Source: DATMER01 sp963741305 (lineage in GTDB: Bacteria; Acidobacteriota; Thermoanaerobaculia; Multivoradales; UBA5704). From it: a DNA stretch of 64,000 nucleotides. Of this stretch, positions 1 through 8,734 are shown piece by piece. Each line of letters opens with the position of its first letter. The first letter of the stretch is position 1. Below the pieces are notes generated by a model. The model saw nothing but the letters and a program-made list of their open reading frames with translations, did not search any database and had not been told where the DNA came from. A program made the translations under genes and the position numbers. The stretch spans positions 1,860,001 to 1,924,000 of the forward strand of contig CAVUHL010000003.1 of assembly GCA_963741305.1 (NCBI GenBank), in the 5' to 3' direction.

Positions 1-1685
1 AGCGGGCTCGAGTGGACGGCGTGGAGGATGTCGGTATAGAGCGCGGCCAGCTCGTCGCTGCTGGCGGCACGGGAGTAGCCCCAGGTCCCACGCTCGGACG
101 AGGACGTGATGCCGCCGAACTCGGTCAGCATCACGGGCTGGCCGTTGTGAGCGGTTTCCTCCAGCACGAGCAGCCGGCCGCCGGGGCGCTCCCGCTGCAG
201 CAGGCGGGGCAGGTGGTCGTGCGCGAGGTAGCGTTGCGCGATCCTCTCGGGGTCCGCGTCGTAGTCGTGGATGCCGATGATATCGGTCGCGACGCTCTCC
301 CAGCCGTCGTTGCCGATGACCGGCCGGTTGGAATCGAGCGTCTTGGTCAGATGGTAGAGGGCGCGCACGTAATGGCGCTCGGCTTGGCTGTCCGGCAGGT
401 TGGGCACGCCCCAGGACTCGTTGAAGGGGACCCAGGCGATGATGCAGGGGTGGCTGTAGTCGCGGCGGACGACGTCCATCCACTCGCGGGTGAGCCGCTG
501 GATCGAGCGCTTGGTGAAGCGGTAGGCGCTCGGCATCTCCTCCCAGACCAGCAGGCCGAGCATGTCGGCCCAGTAGAGGTAGCGCGGGTCCTCGATCTTC
601 TGGTGTTTGCGCACGCCGTTGAAGCCCATGGCCTTGGCCAGCTCCACGTCCTTGCGCAGAGCGTCGTCGTCCGGCGCCGTCAGCCCGGTCTCGGGCCAGT
701 AGCCCTGGTCGAGGACCATCCTGAGCTGATAGGGACGGCCGTTGAGCACGATGCGGTCCCCCTGGATGGCGAGCGTGCGCAGGGCGGTGTAGCTGCGCAC
801 CTCGTCCAGGAGCTCGCCGCGGTCGGCCCAGAGCTTCACTTCGACATCGATGAGCGTCGGCTTCGCCGGGCTCCAGAGCAGCTCGTTGCGGAAGTCGTCG
901 ATACCGGGGTCGGACAGGGCGATGCGGCGGTGCACCTCGCCGGCCACGACCGTGTAGCTGTCGTCGGCGAGGATCTGGCTGCCGGCGCGCAGCTTGATGC
1001 CCAGGCGCATCCGGTCCCGGGGCTCGCCGCCCATCCAGGCTTCGAAGCTGATCTCCCATCTGTCGAGGCTCGGCGTCCAGCGCAGGCTGTCGATCCAGGT
1101 GGGCGGGACCTTCTCGATCCAGACGGTCTGCCAGATGCCTGTCGTCCGCGGGTACCAGATGGAGTGCGGCTCGAGCTGCCAGTCCTGCTTGCCGCGCGGC
1201 TTTCCGAGGTCGGCCGGATCGTCGTCGGCCCGGACCACGATCGTCTGCTCCGTTGACTCGCCAGGGGGGCCAGGGGGCAGGAGCAGGTCCGTGATGTCCG
1301 CCCAGAACGGGGTGTACCCCCCTTCGTGGCGGACGGCTACCGAGCCGTTGACCCACACCTTGGCCGCCCAATCCACGGCGCCGAAGTGGAGGATCAGGCG
1401 CTCGCCGTCGGCCAGGGGCGGGGCGTGGAAGGTCCGGCGGTACCAGCACCGGCGGTAGAACCCGGTGTTGCCGATCCCGCTCGCCGGCGTCTCGGGCGAG
1501 TAGGGGACGAGGATGCTCGCCTTCCAGGTGACCTCGCCGGGGATGTCCCAGCGCTGGTCGGGGTCGATGGCGAACTCCCAGGGCCCGTTCAGGGATTCCC
1601 AGGTGTCCCGCTGGAGGAGAGGCCTGGGGTATCCGTGCTTCAAGGCGCGGGCTGCGAAGTTTTTGGAGAGCGGTCGTCTGGGCAT
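1..1685 (-). CDS. GH2-family beta-glycosidase (beta-galactosidase/beta-glucuronidase-like), 3' end outside window
   Basis: Reading the minus strand from an ATG at 1685 gives an open frame of about 561 codons that runs off the left edge without a stop. The order is the GH2 one: N-terminal jelly-roll (WESLNGPWEF, then WVNG), an immunoglobulin-like middle, and a TIM barrel. The acid/base glutamate is in FNESWG (about Glu423) and the nucleophile is in LTEFGG (about Glu522), so both catalytic residues are present. There is no signal peptide, so cytoplasmic action on imported oligosaccharides is likely. Upstream lies only repeat island 1. Which sugar is cleaved (galactoside, glucuronide, mannoside) cannot be told. 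The family is certain, the substrate open. Confidence 0.93.
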   Translation of the reverse strand, partial: MPRRPLSKNFAARALKHGYPRPLLQRDTWESLNGPWEFAIDPDQRWDIPGEVTWKASILVPYSPETPASGIGNTGFYRRCWYRRTFHAPPLADGERLILHFGAVDWAAKVWVNGSVAVRHEGGYTPFWADITDLLLPPGPPGESTEQTIVVRADDDPADLGKPRGKQDWQLEPHSIWYPRTTGIWQTVWIEKVPPTWIDSLRWTPSLDRWEISFEAWMGGEPRDRMRLGIKLRAGSQILADDSYTVVAGEVHRRIALSDPGIDDFRNELLWSPAKPTLIDVEVKLWADRGELLDEVRSYTALRTLAIQGDRIVLNGRPYQLRMVLDQGYWPETGLTAPDDDALRKDVELAKAMGFNGVRKHQKIEDPRYLYWADMLGLLVWEEMPSAYRFTKRSIQRLTREWMDVVRRDYSHPCIIAWVPFNESWGVPNLPDSQAERHYVRALYHLTKTLDSNRPVIGNDGWESVATDIIGIHDYDADPERIAQRYLAHDHLPRLLQRERPGGRLLVLEETAHNGQPVMLTEFGGITSSSERGTWGYSRAASSDELAALYTDILHAVHSSP

Positions 1686-1760
1686 GTCACCCCCCGCCCG
1701 GCTGCAAGGAGGATGCCGGGAGCGCGAGAAGAGCCGGAAAGAACCTCCGGGGGCGGCGCT

Positions 1761-2131
1761 TATGCTCCGAAATCGGCCTCTCCCGACTCTCCCCCAAGAG
1801 GGGATGCTCCCGCCCCAAATATTTTAGGAGCATGAGCCAGGTCCAGGGAGACAGAATCTCTTCGGATTTGGAGCATACTGCCTTTCATCAAGGGCTAGGT
1901 GAAAGATTTTGCTCCCAAAGCAACAGCATGAGGCTCCGAGGAGATTGCTTTCGCTCCTAAATCAGTTGGTTATGCTCCGAAAACATGTTTAGTGGCCCTT
2001 CGGGTAAATGGTTTTGCTCCTACTCCGTGCGATTTAGGAGCAAAACTATCGGGTGCGGACGGTAAATCCTTTGATTTAGGAGCATCCGGATACGGGTGGG
2101 AGACCGCGGAGACGGCGGATGCTCCGAAGTT
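1761..2131. repeat. Repeat island 1: GCTCC(N)AAA motif on a 21-bp grid, both orientations
   Basis: Between the divergent GH2 and hyuB genes a core GCTCC followed by (C/G/T)AAA recurs. Forward cores start at 1764, 1806, 1911, 1933, 1953, 1974, 2016 and 2121; inverted GGAGC cores start at 1827, 1870, 2037 and 2079. Core-to-core distances are 42, 21, 43, 41, 22, 20, 21, 42, 21, 42 and 42, i.e. multiples of about 21. Two skipped grid positions hold weaker GGAG relatives (about 1847 and 2099). The intervening DNA is not conserved and is more AT-rich than the surroundings. No protein reading is supported. The last unit ends about 20 bp before the hyuB start. Confidence 0.85.
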
Positions 2132-2148
2132 GGACTACACTGTGAGCC

Positions 2149-3747
2149 ATGCGCCCTGAAGCGGTCCAACTGGAGCTGTTCACACACCGGTTCGCGGCGG
2201 TTGCGCGGCAGATGGGCGAGCGGCTGCGGCGCACCGCCGTGTCGACCAACGTCAAGGAGCGGCTCGACTTCTCGTGCGCCCTCCTCGATGCGGCCGGCGA
2301 GCTCGTGGTCAACGCGCCACACATCCCCGTACACCTCGGCGCCCTCGGGCTCTGCGTGCGGCGGGTGCGCGAGGTCATCGCCATGGAGCCCGGGGACGTG
2401 GTGGTCACCAACCACCCGGCGTTCGGCGGCTCCCACCTTCCCGATGTCACGGTCGTCACGCCCGTCTTCGAAGGCGGTGATCTCGGCCATCTCCTCGGCT
2501 ACGTCGCCAGCCGCGCCCATCATGCCGAGATCGGCGGCATACGGCCCGGCTCCATGCCTCCGGGTGCTACGCGCTTGGTGGAGGAGGGAGTCGTGATCCC
2601 CCCGATGTACCTGGTCCGGGCCGGCGAGCCACGCTGGGAGGAGATGCGCCGCGTCCTCCTCGATGCTCCCCATCCCACGCGGGCGGTGGAGGAGAACCTG
2701 GCCGACCTGCGCGCCGCCGTTGCCGCGAGCCACCGCGGGGCCGAGGCGCTGCTCGCCCTCGCCCGGGAACATGGGCGCGAGACCGTCGCTCATTACATGG
2801 ACGCGCTCAAGGTGCGCGCGGAGGCTCGGCTGAGGGAGGCTCTTTCGCGGCTGCCGGCGAGCAGCTACGAGGCTGTCGAGAGCCTGGACGACGGCTCGCC
2901 CATCCAGGTGGCGATCCGGATCTCGGCCGAAGGCGCGGTCGTCGACTTCACCGGATCGGCCGGGGTCCACCCCGGCAACCTCAATGCGCCGCCGGCCGTG
3001 ATCAGGAGCGCCGTCCTCTACGTCCTGCGCCTGCTCATCGCCGAGCCCCTGCCGCTCAACGAGGGCATCCTGCGTCCCGTGGAGATCCGCATCCCGCCCG
3101 GGATGCTCAACCCTCCCTTCCCCGACGATCCGGCCCATGCCGCCGATGCTCCTGCTGTCGTCGGGGGGAACGTCGAGACCAGCCAGCGCGTGGTCGACAC
3201 GCTCCTGAAGGCGCTCGGCCTCGCCGCGTGCAGCCAGGGGACGATGAACAACCTCCTCTTTGGCAACGCCCGCTTCGGCTATTACGAGACGGTCTGCGGC
3301 GGCGCGGGCGCGGGGCCGGGCTTCCATGGCGCGAGCGCAGTCCACACCCACATGACCAACACGCGGATCACCGATCCCGAGGTGCTGGAGCACCGCTACC
3401 CCGTGCTCGTCGAGCGCTTCGCGGTCCGCAGGAATTCGGGCGGAGGGGGAATCTGGCGCGGCGGCGACGGCGCCGTACGGGAGTTGCAGTTCCTCGAGCG
3501 GATGTCGGTCTCCCTCCTGACCCAGCACCGGGTGGAGGCTCCGTATGGTGGGGAAGGCGGCCAGCCCGGGATGCCGGGACGGCAGCGGCTCGTCCGGGCC
3601 TATGGAGCGGAGATCGAGCTGGAGCCCGTGGACGGCTGCGAAGTCGGTCCCGGGGACCGGCTCATCCTGGAGACCCCGGGCGGGGGAGGGTGGGGGACTG
3701 CCGCAGCACCTCATAGAGAGCCAATGCCACGCTCGTCGAAAGATTGA
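2149..3747 (+). CDS. Hydantoinase B/oxoprolinase family protein (HyuB-like)
   Basis: The 532-residue protein has the family's N-terminal block (LRRTAVSTNVKERLDFSCALL, then APHIPVHLGALG) and the Gly-rich block near the C terminus (RNSGGGGIWRGGDG, ETPGGGGWG). HyuB subunits act with an ATP-dependent HyuA subunit in opening hydantoin, 5-oxoproline or acetone-type substrates. No hyuA is adjacent, so a stand-alone or split arrangement is possible. The family match really ends at ETPGGGGWG; the last 16 residues are read across the 3' end of the convergent trmL gene (86-bp overlap, 3662-3747). Its promoter would lie in or beside repeat island 1. Substrate unknown. Confidence 0.9.
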   Translation: MRPEAVQLELFTHRFAAVARQMGERLRRTAVSTNVKERLDFSCALLDAAGELVVNAPHIPVHLGALGLCVRRVREVIAMEPGDVVVTNHPAFGGSHLPDVTVVTPVFEGGDLGHLLGYVASRAHHAEIGGIRPGSMPPGATRLVEEGVVIPPMYLVRAGEPRWEEMRRVLLDAPHPTRAVEENLADLRAAVAASHRGAEALLALAREHGRETVAHYMDALKVRAEARLREALSRLPASSYEAVESLDDGSPIQVAIRISAEGAVVDFTGSAGVHPGNLNAPPAVIRSAVLYVLRLLIAEPLPLNEGILRPVEIRIPPGMLNPPFPDDPAHAADAPAVVGGNVETSQRVVDTLLKALGLAACSQGTMNNLLFGNARFGYYETVCGGAGAGPGFHGASAVHTHMTNTRITDPEVLEHRYPVLVERFAVRRNSGGGGIWRGGDGAVRELQFLERMSVSLLTQHRVEAPYGGEGGQPGMPGRQRLVRAYGAEIELEPVDGCEVGPGDRLILETPGGGGWGTAAAPHREPMPRSSKD

Positions 3748-4150
3748 GCGAGCGGATCTCCGGGTCCAGCATGGGGATCTTCACCAGGCGGTCGCGGTAG
3801 CGCTCCCGCACCTCGCGGGGGAGGCCGACGCTCTCCCGGCCGAACACCAGCACGGTCCGCTCCGAATATTCGACGCTCCAGAAGTCTCTAGTCGCCTCGG
3901 CGCTGAAGAAGAAAGGCTCGCCCAACTCCGGCATTTGCTGCTCGAACGCCGGCCAAGATGGCCAGATGCGGGGATCGACCCGAGGCCAGTAGTCGAGGCC
4001 GGCGCGGCGGACCTCGCGCTCGTCGAGGGAAAAGCCGAGCGGCTCCACCAGGTGGAGCTGCGCGCCGGCCGCGAGACAGGTGCGGCCGGCGTTCCCCGTG
4101 TTCCAGTGGATCTCGGGCTCGACGAGGACGACGTGCAGGCCGGTCCTCAC
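3662..4150 (-). CDS. trmL: tRNA (cytidine(34)-2'-O)-methyltransferase, TrmL-like SPOUT enzyme
   Basis: 162 residues beginning MRTGLHVVLVEPEIHWNTGN, the typical TrmL start, from a GTG at 4150 whose bases overlap the TGA of the upstream gene (GTGA). The open frame continues further upstream but without family similarity, so the GTG is chosen. SPOUT-knot signatures are visible: LVFGRESVGLP in the middle and IPM...SLNLSTSVALALYE near the end, which bind S-adenosylmethionine. The family 2'-O-methylates the wobble base of tRNA-Leu isoacceptors in the cytoplasm. Length agrees with the family (about 155). It is coupled to the DUF4097 gene and converges with hyuB. Confidence 0.93.
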   Translation of the reverse strand: MRTGLHVVLVEPEIHWNTGNAGRTCLAAGAQLHLVEPLGFSLDEREVRRAGLDYWPRVDPRIWPSWPAFEQQMPELGEPFFFSAEATRDFWSVEYSERTVLVFGRESVGLPREVRERYRDRLVKIPMLDPEIRSLNLSTSVALALYEVLRQSPTLPRPGSPG

Positions 4151-4785
4151 TCCAGGCGGACCCGGGCCTCGCCGACGCCGCAGTCGATCTCGACCTCGGC
4201 CTTGCCGGAGCCCTTGGTCCAGTCCAACTCGTGGCCAACGAAGCCGGAGCCCTCGATGCTGCGCCCTCCGGCGAGGAGGTGGGCGTCGCCCACGCCCGTG
4301 TCGACGTGGACTTCGCCGACGGCGGACTCGGGCATGACGACCATGACGTCGCCCACGCCCAGGTTGGCATTGAGGTCGGCCTCCAAACCCTTGATCGTCA
4401 TCGCGCCGACCCCCAGCTCGGCATTGAGCGGCAGGTCGCGCGGCACGGTCACACGGAAGTTGCCCTCCATGCCGCGGTCGCCGGACTTGGGCCACCCTTT
4501 CAGCTCCACCTTCAGCTTGTCGCCGGAGCTGATGGCCAGCTCGACCTTCTTGGCGGCCTCGATGCAGCGCGTCTTGCGCGCAGAGTCGCACTCCAGCTCG
4601 ACATGGATCTCCACCTCGCGGCCGGAGCCCACTTCGACCTGGAGGTCTCCGACGGGGAAGTCCAGGTGGATGCGGGAAGCGTCGGCAGCGGAAACCTGGC
4701 GTTCGAGGGTACGGACGACTTCATCCGCAGCAGCTGGCAGGGCAGCCAGCAGAGCGGCGGCTACAAACGGAATGAGCTTTTTCAT
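4147..4785 (-). CDS. Secreted DUF4097-type beta-helix/adhesin-like protein
   Basis: 212 residues with a clear signal peptide (MKKLIPFVAAALLAALPAAA) followed by alternating hydrophobic beta strands with recurring GVG(D/E) turns at LGVGAMTIKG, LGVGDVMVVM, TGVGDAHLL and CGVGEARV. This pattern is that of the DUF4097/putative auto-transporter adhesin-head family, whose biochemical role is unknown. Two Cys pairs may form disulphides. The start has a strong GGAGGAG ribosome site. It precedes trmL with a GTGA overlap. Function is not assigned beyond an exported beta-rich protein. Confidence 0.8.
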   Translation of the reverse strand: MKKLIPFVAAALLAALPAAADEVVRTLERQVSAADASRIHLDFPVGDLQVEVGSGREVEIHVELECDSARKTRCIEAAKKVELAISSGDKLKVELKGWPKSGDRGMEGNFRVTVPRDLPLNAELGVGAMTIKGLEADLNANLGVGDVMVVMPESAVGEVHVDTGVGDAHLLAGGRSIEGSGFVGHELDWTKGSGKAEVEIDCGVGEARVRLE

Positions 4786-4881
4786 TGAGCTTCTCCTCCC
4801 TTGATGAGACCACTACGGGAGGACCGCCGCCAGGGTTTCGGCATCGATCTTGCCTTTTGTATTTCCCATGAGAGGCTTCCC

Positions 4882-5910
4882 ATGAGCACGCCCGCGCCCC
4901 CTTTCCAGGAAGCCCACCTCCACTCCCGTCCCATCCGGGACCTCGGGCTGCGCATCGCGGGTACGGCGCTGGAGCCCGTGCTCGCCGAGTTCGACGGCGA
5001 GCTTGCCCGCGCCGGCATCCGCAGGGTCCGCCCGCGTTTCTACCTGTCGAGCGAGTGGGGAGTCCCCTTCGGCACCATTGCGATCGCGATCCCGTTCTAT
5101 CTCGCCAGCCGCGAGCTGACCGAGCTGCACGCCGAGCGCACCGGCCATGTCGAGGGGCTCGGCCGGGGCGAGCTCCTGCGCTACCTGCGGCACGAGATGG
5201 GGCACGTGGTCAACTACGCCTGGCGGCTCTACGAGGACGAGGACTGGGTCAAGCTCTTCGGCTCCATGACCCAGCCCTACAAGGAGGAGTACCGCCCCGA
5301 GCCGTTCAGCCGCCGCTTCGTCCGCCATCTGCCGGGCTGGTACGCCCAGAAGCATCCGGACGAGGACTGGGCCGAGACCTTCGCGGTCTGGATGACGCCG
5401 GGCTTCGACTGGCGCGCCGAGTACGGGGGCTGGCCCGCCGTGCTGGAGAAGCTGGAGTACTGCGACCGCGCGATGACCGCGCTCAGGGACACCGATCCGC
5501 TCGTGGTCGATGAAGAGCTGGATGAGGACGTGGGGGAGATCCAGTACACCCTGGAGCAGTACTACGGCAACTCCACGTTCGGCGACGACATGCCGCCGGG
5601 GCTGGACGGCGCGCTGCGCTCCATCTTCGAGGATGTGGGCCGCTGGGAGGATCTCTCGACCGACGCGCCCCGCCGGCCCGCGGCCGACCTCATCCACCGA
5701 TTGGCCCGCGATCTACCCGCGGACGTCTACCGCTGGACCGGCCACTTCCCGGAGCGCACCCGCCTGCTCCTGCAGCAGCTCGCCAGCCGCGCCGATGACC
5801 TGAAACAGGTCTACCCCGCGGACCGCGAGATGCCCATGATCATCGCCCTGACCACGCTGGTGACGGCGCTGGCGATGAATCATGTGAACACGGGGCGGTA
5901 CGTGCCTTAG
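4882..5910 (+). CDS. Putative zinc-binding metallopeptidase (Peptidase_Mx-like)
   Basis: 342 residues starting at ATG 4882 (AGAGG upstream); the longer frame from 4801 adds 27 residues with no similarity and overlaps the divergent promoter region. A zinc motif HEMGH lies at 104-108 and a probable third ligand Glu165 in HPDEDWAETF, the layout of the putative zinc-binding metallopeptidase family. There is no signal peptide, so it is probably cytoplasmic. It converges on an ATP-grasp ligase (6113-7147) across an inverted repeat. Peptidase plus ATP-grasp partners suggest making and trimming of a small peptide, but that is inference. Substrate unknown. Confidence 0.82.
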   Translation: MSTPAPPFQEAHLHSRPIRDLGLRIAGTALEPVLAEFDGELARAGIRRVRPRFYLSSEWGVPFGTIAIAIPFYLASRELTELHAERTGHVEGLGRGELLRYLRHEMGHVVNYAWRLYEDEDWVKLFGSMTQPYKEEYRPEPFSRRFVRHLPGWYAQKHPDEDWAETFAVWMTPGFDWRAEYGGWPAVLEKLEYCDRAMTALRDTDPLVVDEELDEDVGEIQYTLEQYYGNSTFGDDMPPGLDGALRSIFEDVGRWEDLSTDAPRRPAADLIHRLARDLPADVYRWTGHFPERTRLLLQQLASRADDLKQVYPADREMPMIIALTTLVTALAMNHVNTGRYVP

Positions 5911-5912
5911 GA

Positions 5913-6111
5913 CCCTCACCCCCGGCCCCTCTCCCGCCGCACACCCGGACCCCCGGGAGAGGGGAGGCCTCTAGATCCAACCTCATCTCCACCTGTAGCT
6001 CGTCCTGTCTCTTTGCTCCGGCGAGCCACGTACGGCGATGACGGTGGAGCTCGCGCGCTCCCCTCTCCCGGGGGTCCGGGTGTGCGGCGGGAGAGGGGCT
6101 GGGGGTGAGGG
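5913..6111. repeat. Long inverted repeat A (CCCTCACCCC family) between convergent genes
   Basis: Arms 5913-5966 and 6058-6111 are 54 bp each and complementary with one mismatch, separated by 91 bp. The outer ends read CCCTCACCCC and GGGGGTGAGGG. The left arm begins 2 bp after the stop of the metallopeptidase gene and the right arm ends 1 bp before the stop of the ATP-grasp gene, so the element fills the whole convergent gap and could act as a bidirectional terminator. Elements B (33171) and C (36283) belong to the same family. Confidence 0.9.
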
Positions 6112-6112
6112 C

Positions 6113-7147
6113 TCAGGAATGCACGGCCGCCGGAGCCTCCGCATCCTCTGTCAGCGCTTCCGGCTTCGGACCATTGATCGCGTAACGCTCCATCGCCAGG
6201 TCCACGATCCTCTGGATCAGCTCGGGGAACTCGATCCCCTTGGCCTTGGCGGAGACGGCGAACTCGCTGTCCTTTTCCAGGTAGCAGTTGGCGTTGACCT
6301 CGATCACGTAGATGTCGCCCGTGTCGGTCAGGCGGAGATCGACACGGCCGTAGTCGCGGACCCGCAGCGCGCGGGCGGCGTCCACCGCTGTCTTCTGAAG
6401 CCGCGCCCGCAGCTCGTCGGGAAGCTCGGCGAGCACCGACTTCGTCCCCTTGTACTCGGCGCTCTCCGGCGACCATTTGGCCTTGGAGCCGAGCACGCGC
6501 GGCATCCCCTCAGGCATGCCCGAGAAATCCACTTCAATGGGCGGCAGGGCCAGGGGCTCGCGGTTGCCGAGCACGCCGACGTAGAGCTCCCGCCCCTCGA
6601 TGTACTCCTCGACGAGCGCCGAGTCCTTGACCTTCTCATGGATGTCGAGCACCCGCCGCATCAGCGACGTGGCATCGCGCACCAGCGAATCGCCGTCGAT
6701 GCCGATCGAGGCGTCGGCGGCGAGCGGCTTCACGAACAGCGGCATGCGGAGCTGGCCGAACGTCTCCAGGTCGGCGTCCTGGCTGAACACCGCGTAGTGC
6801 GGGTAGGGGATGTTGTCGAACGCCAGGGCCTTCTTGGCGAGTGCCTTGTCCTGGCGCAGATAGAGCTCGCCAGGGCCGCCGCCGGTGTAGCGCACGCCCA
6901 CCAGGTTGAGCAGTCCGGCCACGGCCACGTCGGCGCCAAGATCCTCCCCGAAGCTCTCCAGCAGGTTGAAAACCAGATCGGGCTTGCGCGAGGTCAGGCC
7001 TGCCACGAGGTCGGCCACGCTGTCGTATACGGCGAAGATCGAGACTTGGTGGCCGTTCTCCCGCAGCGCGGAAGCGACCTGGTCCACGACCGGATCGTAA
7101 GAGCCGGCATTCTCGCTTTCGAGTCCGGCCAGGACGGTGATGTTCAT
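6113..7147 (-). CDS. ATP-grasp ligase, D-alanine-D-alanine ligase-like
   Basis: 344 residues. The N-terminal domain (MNITVLAGLESENAGSYDPVV) is followed by the central ATP-binding region (LRQDKALAKKAL, PLFVKPLAADASIGI, LVEEYIEGRELYVGVLGN) and the Mg-binding end VRDYGRVDLRL...IYVIEVNANC, typical of D-Ala-D-Ala ligase-like enzymes that join an acyl phosphate to an amine. The N-terminal domain differs from true Ddl and no cell-wall genes are nearby, so a non-Ddl peptide ligase is more likely. It converges on the zinc peptidase gene. The 131-bp gap to 7280 is a divergent promoter region. Confidence 0.85.
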   Translation of the reverse strand: MNITVLAGLESENAGSYDPVVDQVASALRENGHQVSIFAVYDSVADLVAGLTSRKPDLVFNLLESFGEDLGADVAVAGLLNLVGVRYTGGGPGELYLRQDKALAKKALAFDNIPYPHYAVFSQDADLETFGQLRMPLFVKPLAADASIGIDGDSLVRDATSLMRRVLDIHEKVKDSALVEEYIEGRELYVGVLGNREPLALPPIEVDFSGMPEGMPRVLGSKAKWSPESAEYKGTKSVLAELPDELRARLQKTAVDAARALRVRDYGRVDLRLTDTGDIYVIEVNANCYLEKDSEFAVSAKAKGIEFPELIQRIVDLAMERYAINGPKPEALTEDAEAPAAVHS

Positions 7148-7279
7148 GTTGTGTCTTTCCTCCCGATCGCCCCGTCATGCAAAGGGCGCGCCGCTTTGCT
7201 TTGAGGTCGGCACTGCTCTTGCAGTCTCCCCTGTCCGTAAGGCTCGCGGACCGCGGGCAATGATCTAGGAGGTTCCACC

Positions 7280-8734
7280 ATGGAGAGATGGAAGACCAAC
7301 ATAGCCGCGCTCGCGTTCCTTGCGGTCACGGTAACGGGCTGTTCGACCAACCCGGCGACGGGCAAGAAGCAGATCGCCTTCATCGGCGAGGAGCAGGAAA
7401 TCGCCATGGGCCGCGAGGCCGATCAGCAGATCGTCCAGCAACTCGGCCTCTATGACGACAAGGACGTTCAGGCCTATGTCAGCCAGCTGGGCAAGCAGCT
7501 CGCCGCCGCCTCCGAGCGTCCGAACCTGCCTTGGACGTTCCGGGTCGTGGACGATCCGGTGGTGAACGCGTTTGCCCTTCCCGGCGGCTACATCTATGTC
7601 ACCCGCGGCCTGATGACCCATCTCACGTCGGAGGCCGAGCTGGTCTCGGTGATCGGCCATGAGATCGGGCACGTCACCGGCCGCCACAGCGTCGAGCAGA
7701 TGAGCAAGGCGCAGCTCGCCCAGGTTGGCCTGATCGCGGGCATGGTGCTCAGGCCCGAGCTCGCCCAGCAATTCGGCAACCTGGCCCAGCAGGGCCTCGG
7801 CCTCCTGTTCCTCAAGTACGGCCGCGACGACGAGCGCGAGGCCGACGACCTCGGGCTGCGTTACATGGCGCGCGAGCAGTATGACCCGCGCGAGATGGCG
7901 GGGGTCTTCGAGGTGCTGAAGCGGGTAAGCGAGGCCGAGGGCAATGGCCGCGTCCCGGGCTGGATGTCGACCCATCCGACTCCCGAAAACCGCATCGGCC
8001 GGATCTCCGAGCAGGTCGCGAAGCTCGATCAATCCACCTTCGCCAACGCCCGTGTGGGCCGCGAGCCCTACCTGAAGGCGCTGGACGGCATGCCGTTCGG
8101 CCAGAACCCCCGCGAGGGCTACTTCATTGGCAACCGGTTCATCCAGCCCGAGCTCGGGTTCGAGGTCCGCTTCCCGCAGGGTTGGAAGACCAGCAATCAG
8201 AAGGCGTCCGTGGGTGCGATGAGCCCCAACGAGGACGCGGTCGTGGTTGTGACGCTCTCCGGCCAGCAATCTCCCCAGGCCGCGGCCCAGGCTTTCTTCA
8301 GCCAGCAGGGCATCGTCCAGGGTCAGTCGCTGCGCGCGGACATGGACCTTCCGGCCGTGGCCAACGTCTTCGGCGTGCAGCGTGGCCAGGAGGGAGACCT
8401 CCAGGGCGTCGTGGCCTTCGTCGAGCACCAGAACAAGGTCTACCAGGTCCTGGGCTACACCCTTGCCGACCGCTGGCGCAATCACAGTGACGCACTGAGC
8501 GGCGCGGTCGCCACCTTCGAGCGGGTTACTGACCGCCGCCTCCTCGACGTCCAGCCGAGCCGGCTCGACGTGGTGAGCATTCCCAGCGCCATGACGCTGG
8601 AGGAGTTCGCCCGGCGCTATCCCTCGACGGTGGACATCAGGACCCTGGCCATCATCAATCAGGCGGACACGAACACCCGCTTCTCCGCGGGCACCGAGCT
8701 CAAGCGGATCGTGGGTGGCGCTCTTCCGAGTTAA
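7280..8734 (+). CDS. M48-family metalloprotease lipoprotein with C-terminal LysM-like segment (BepA/LoiP-like)
   Basis: 484 residues with a lipoprotein signal (lipobox VTGC, Cys21). The M48 zinc site is HEIGH at 127-131 with third ligand Glu187 in EREADDLG. Family members act in the periplasm or at the outer membrane in protein quality control. After the protease domain comes a domain of about 130 residues (RFIQPELGFEVRFPQGW...), then a LysM-like end (IPSAMTLEEFARRYP...LAIINQ...). A good ribosome site (AGGAGG) precedes the ATG. Its 3' end overlaps pabC by 35 bp in convergent orientation. Confidence 0.93.
   Translation: MERWKTNIAALAFLAVTVTGCSTNPATGKKQIAFIGEEQEIAMGREADQQIVQQLGLYDDKDVQAYVSQLGKQLAAASERPNLPWTFRVVDDPVVNAFALPGGYIYVTRGLMTHLTSEAELVSVIGHEIGHVTGRHSVEQMSKAQLAQVGLIAGMVLRPELAQQFGNLAQQGLGLLFLKYGRDDEREADDLGLRYMAREQYDPREMAGVFEVLKRVSEAEGNGRVPGWMSTHPTPENRIGRISEQVAKLDQSTFANARVGREPYLKALDGMPFGQNPREGYFIGNRFIQPELGFEVRFPQGWKTSNQKASVGAMSPNEDAVVVVTLSGQQSPQAAAQAFFSQQGIVQGQSLRADMDLPAVANVFGVQRGQEGDLQGVVAFVEHQNKVYQVLGYTLADRWRNHSDALSGAVATFERVTDRRLLDVQPSRLDVVSIPSAMTLEEFARRYPSTVDIRTLAIINQADTNTRFSAGTELKRIVGGALPS

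Noticed and set aside
12..1256. Long open frame on the plus strand opposite the GH2 gene
   Set aside because: The minus strand carries all GH2 motifs including both catalytic Glu; the plus frame is a high-GC shadow without family features.
2020..3714. 564-codon open frame on the minus strand opposite hyuB
   Set aside because: It spans repeat island 1 and mirrors hyuB; no ribosome site and no recognisable domain.
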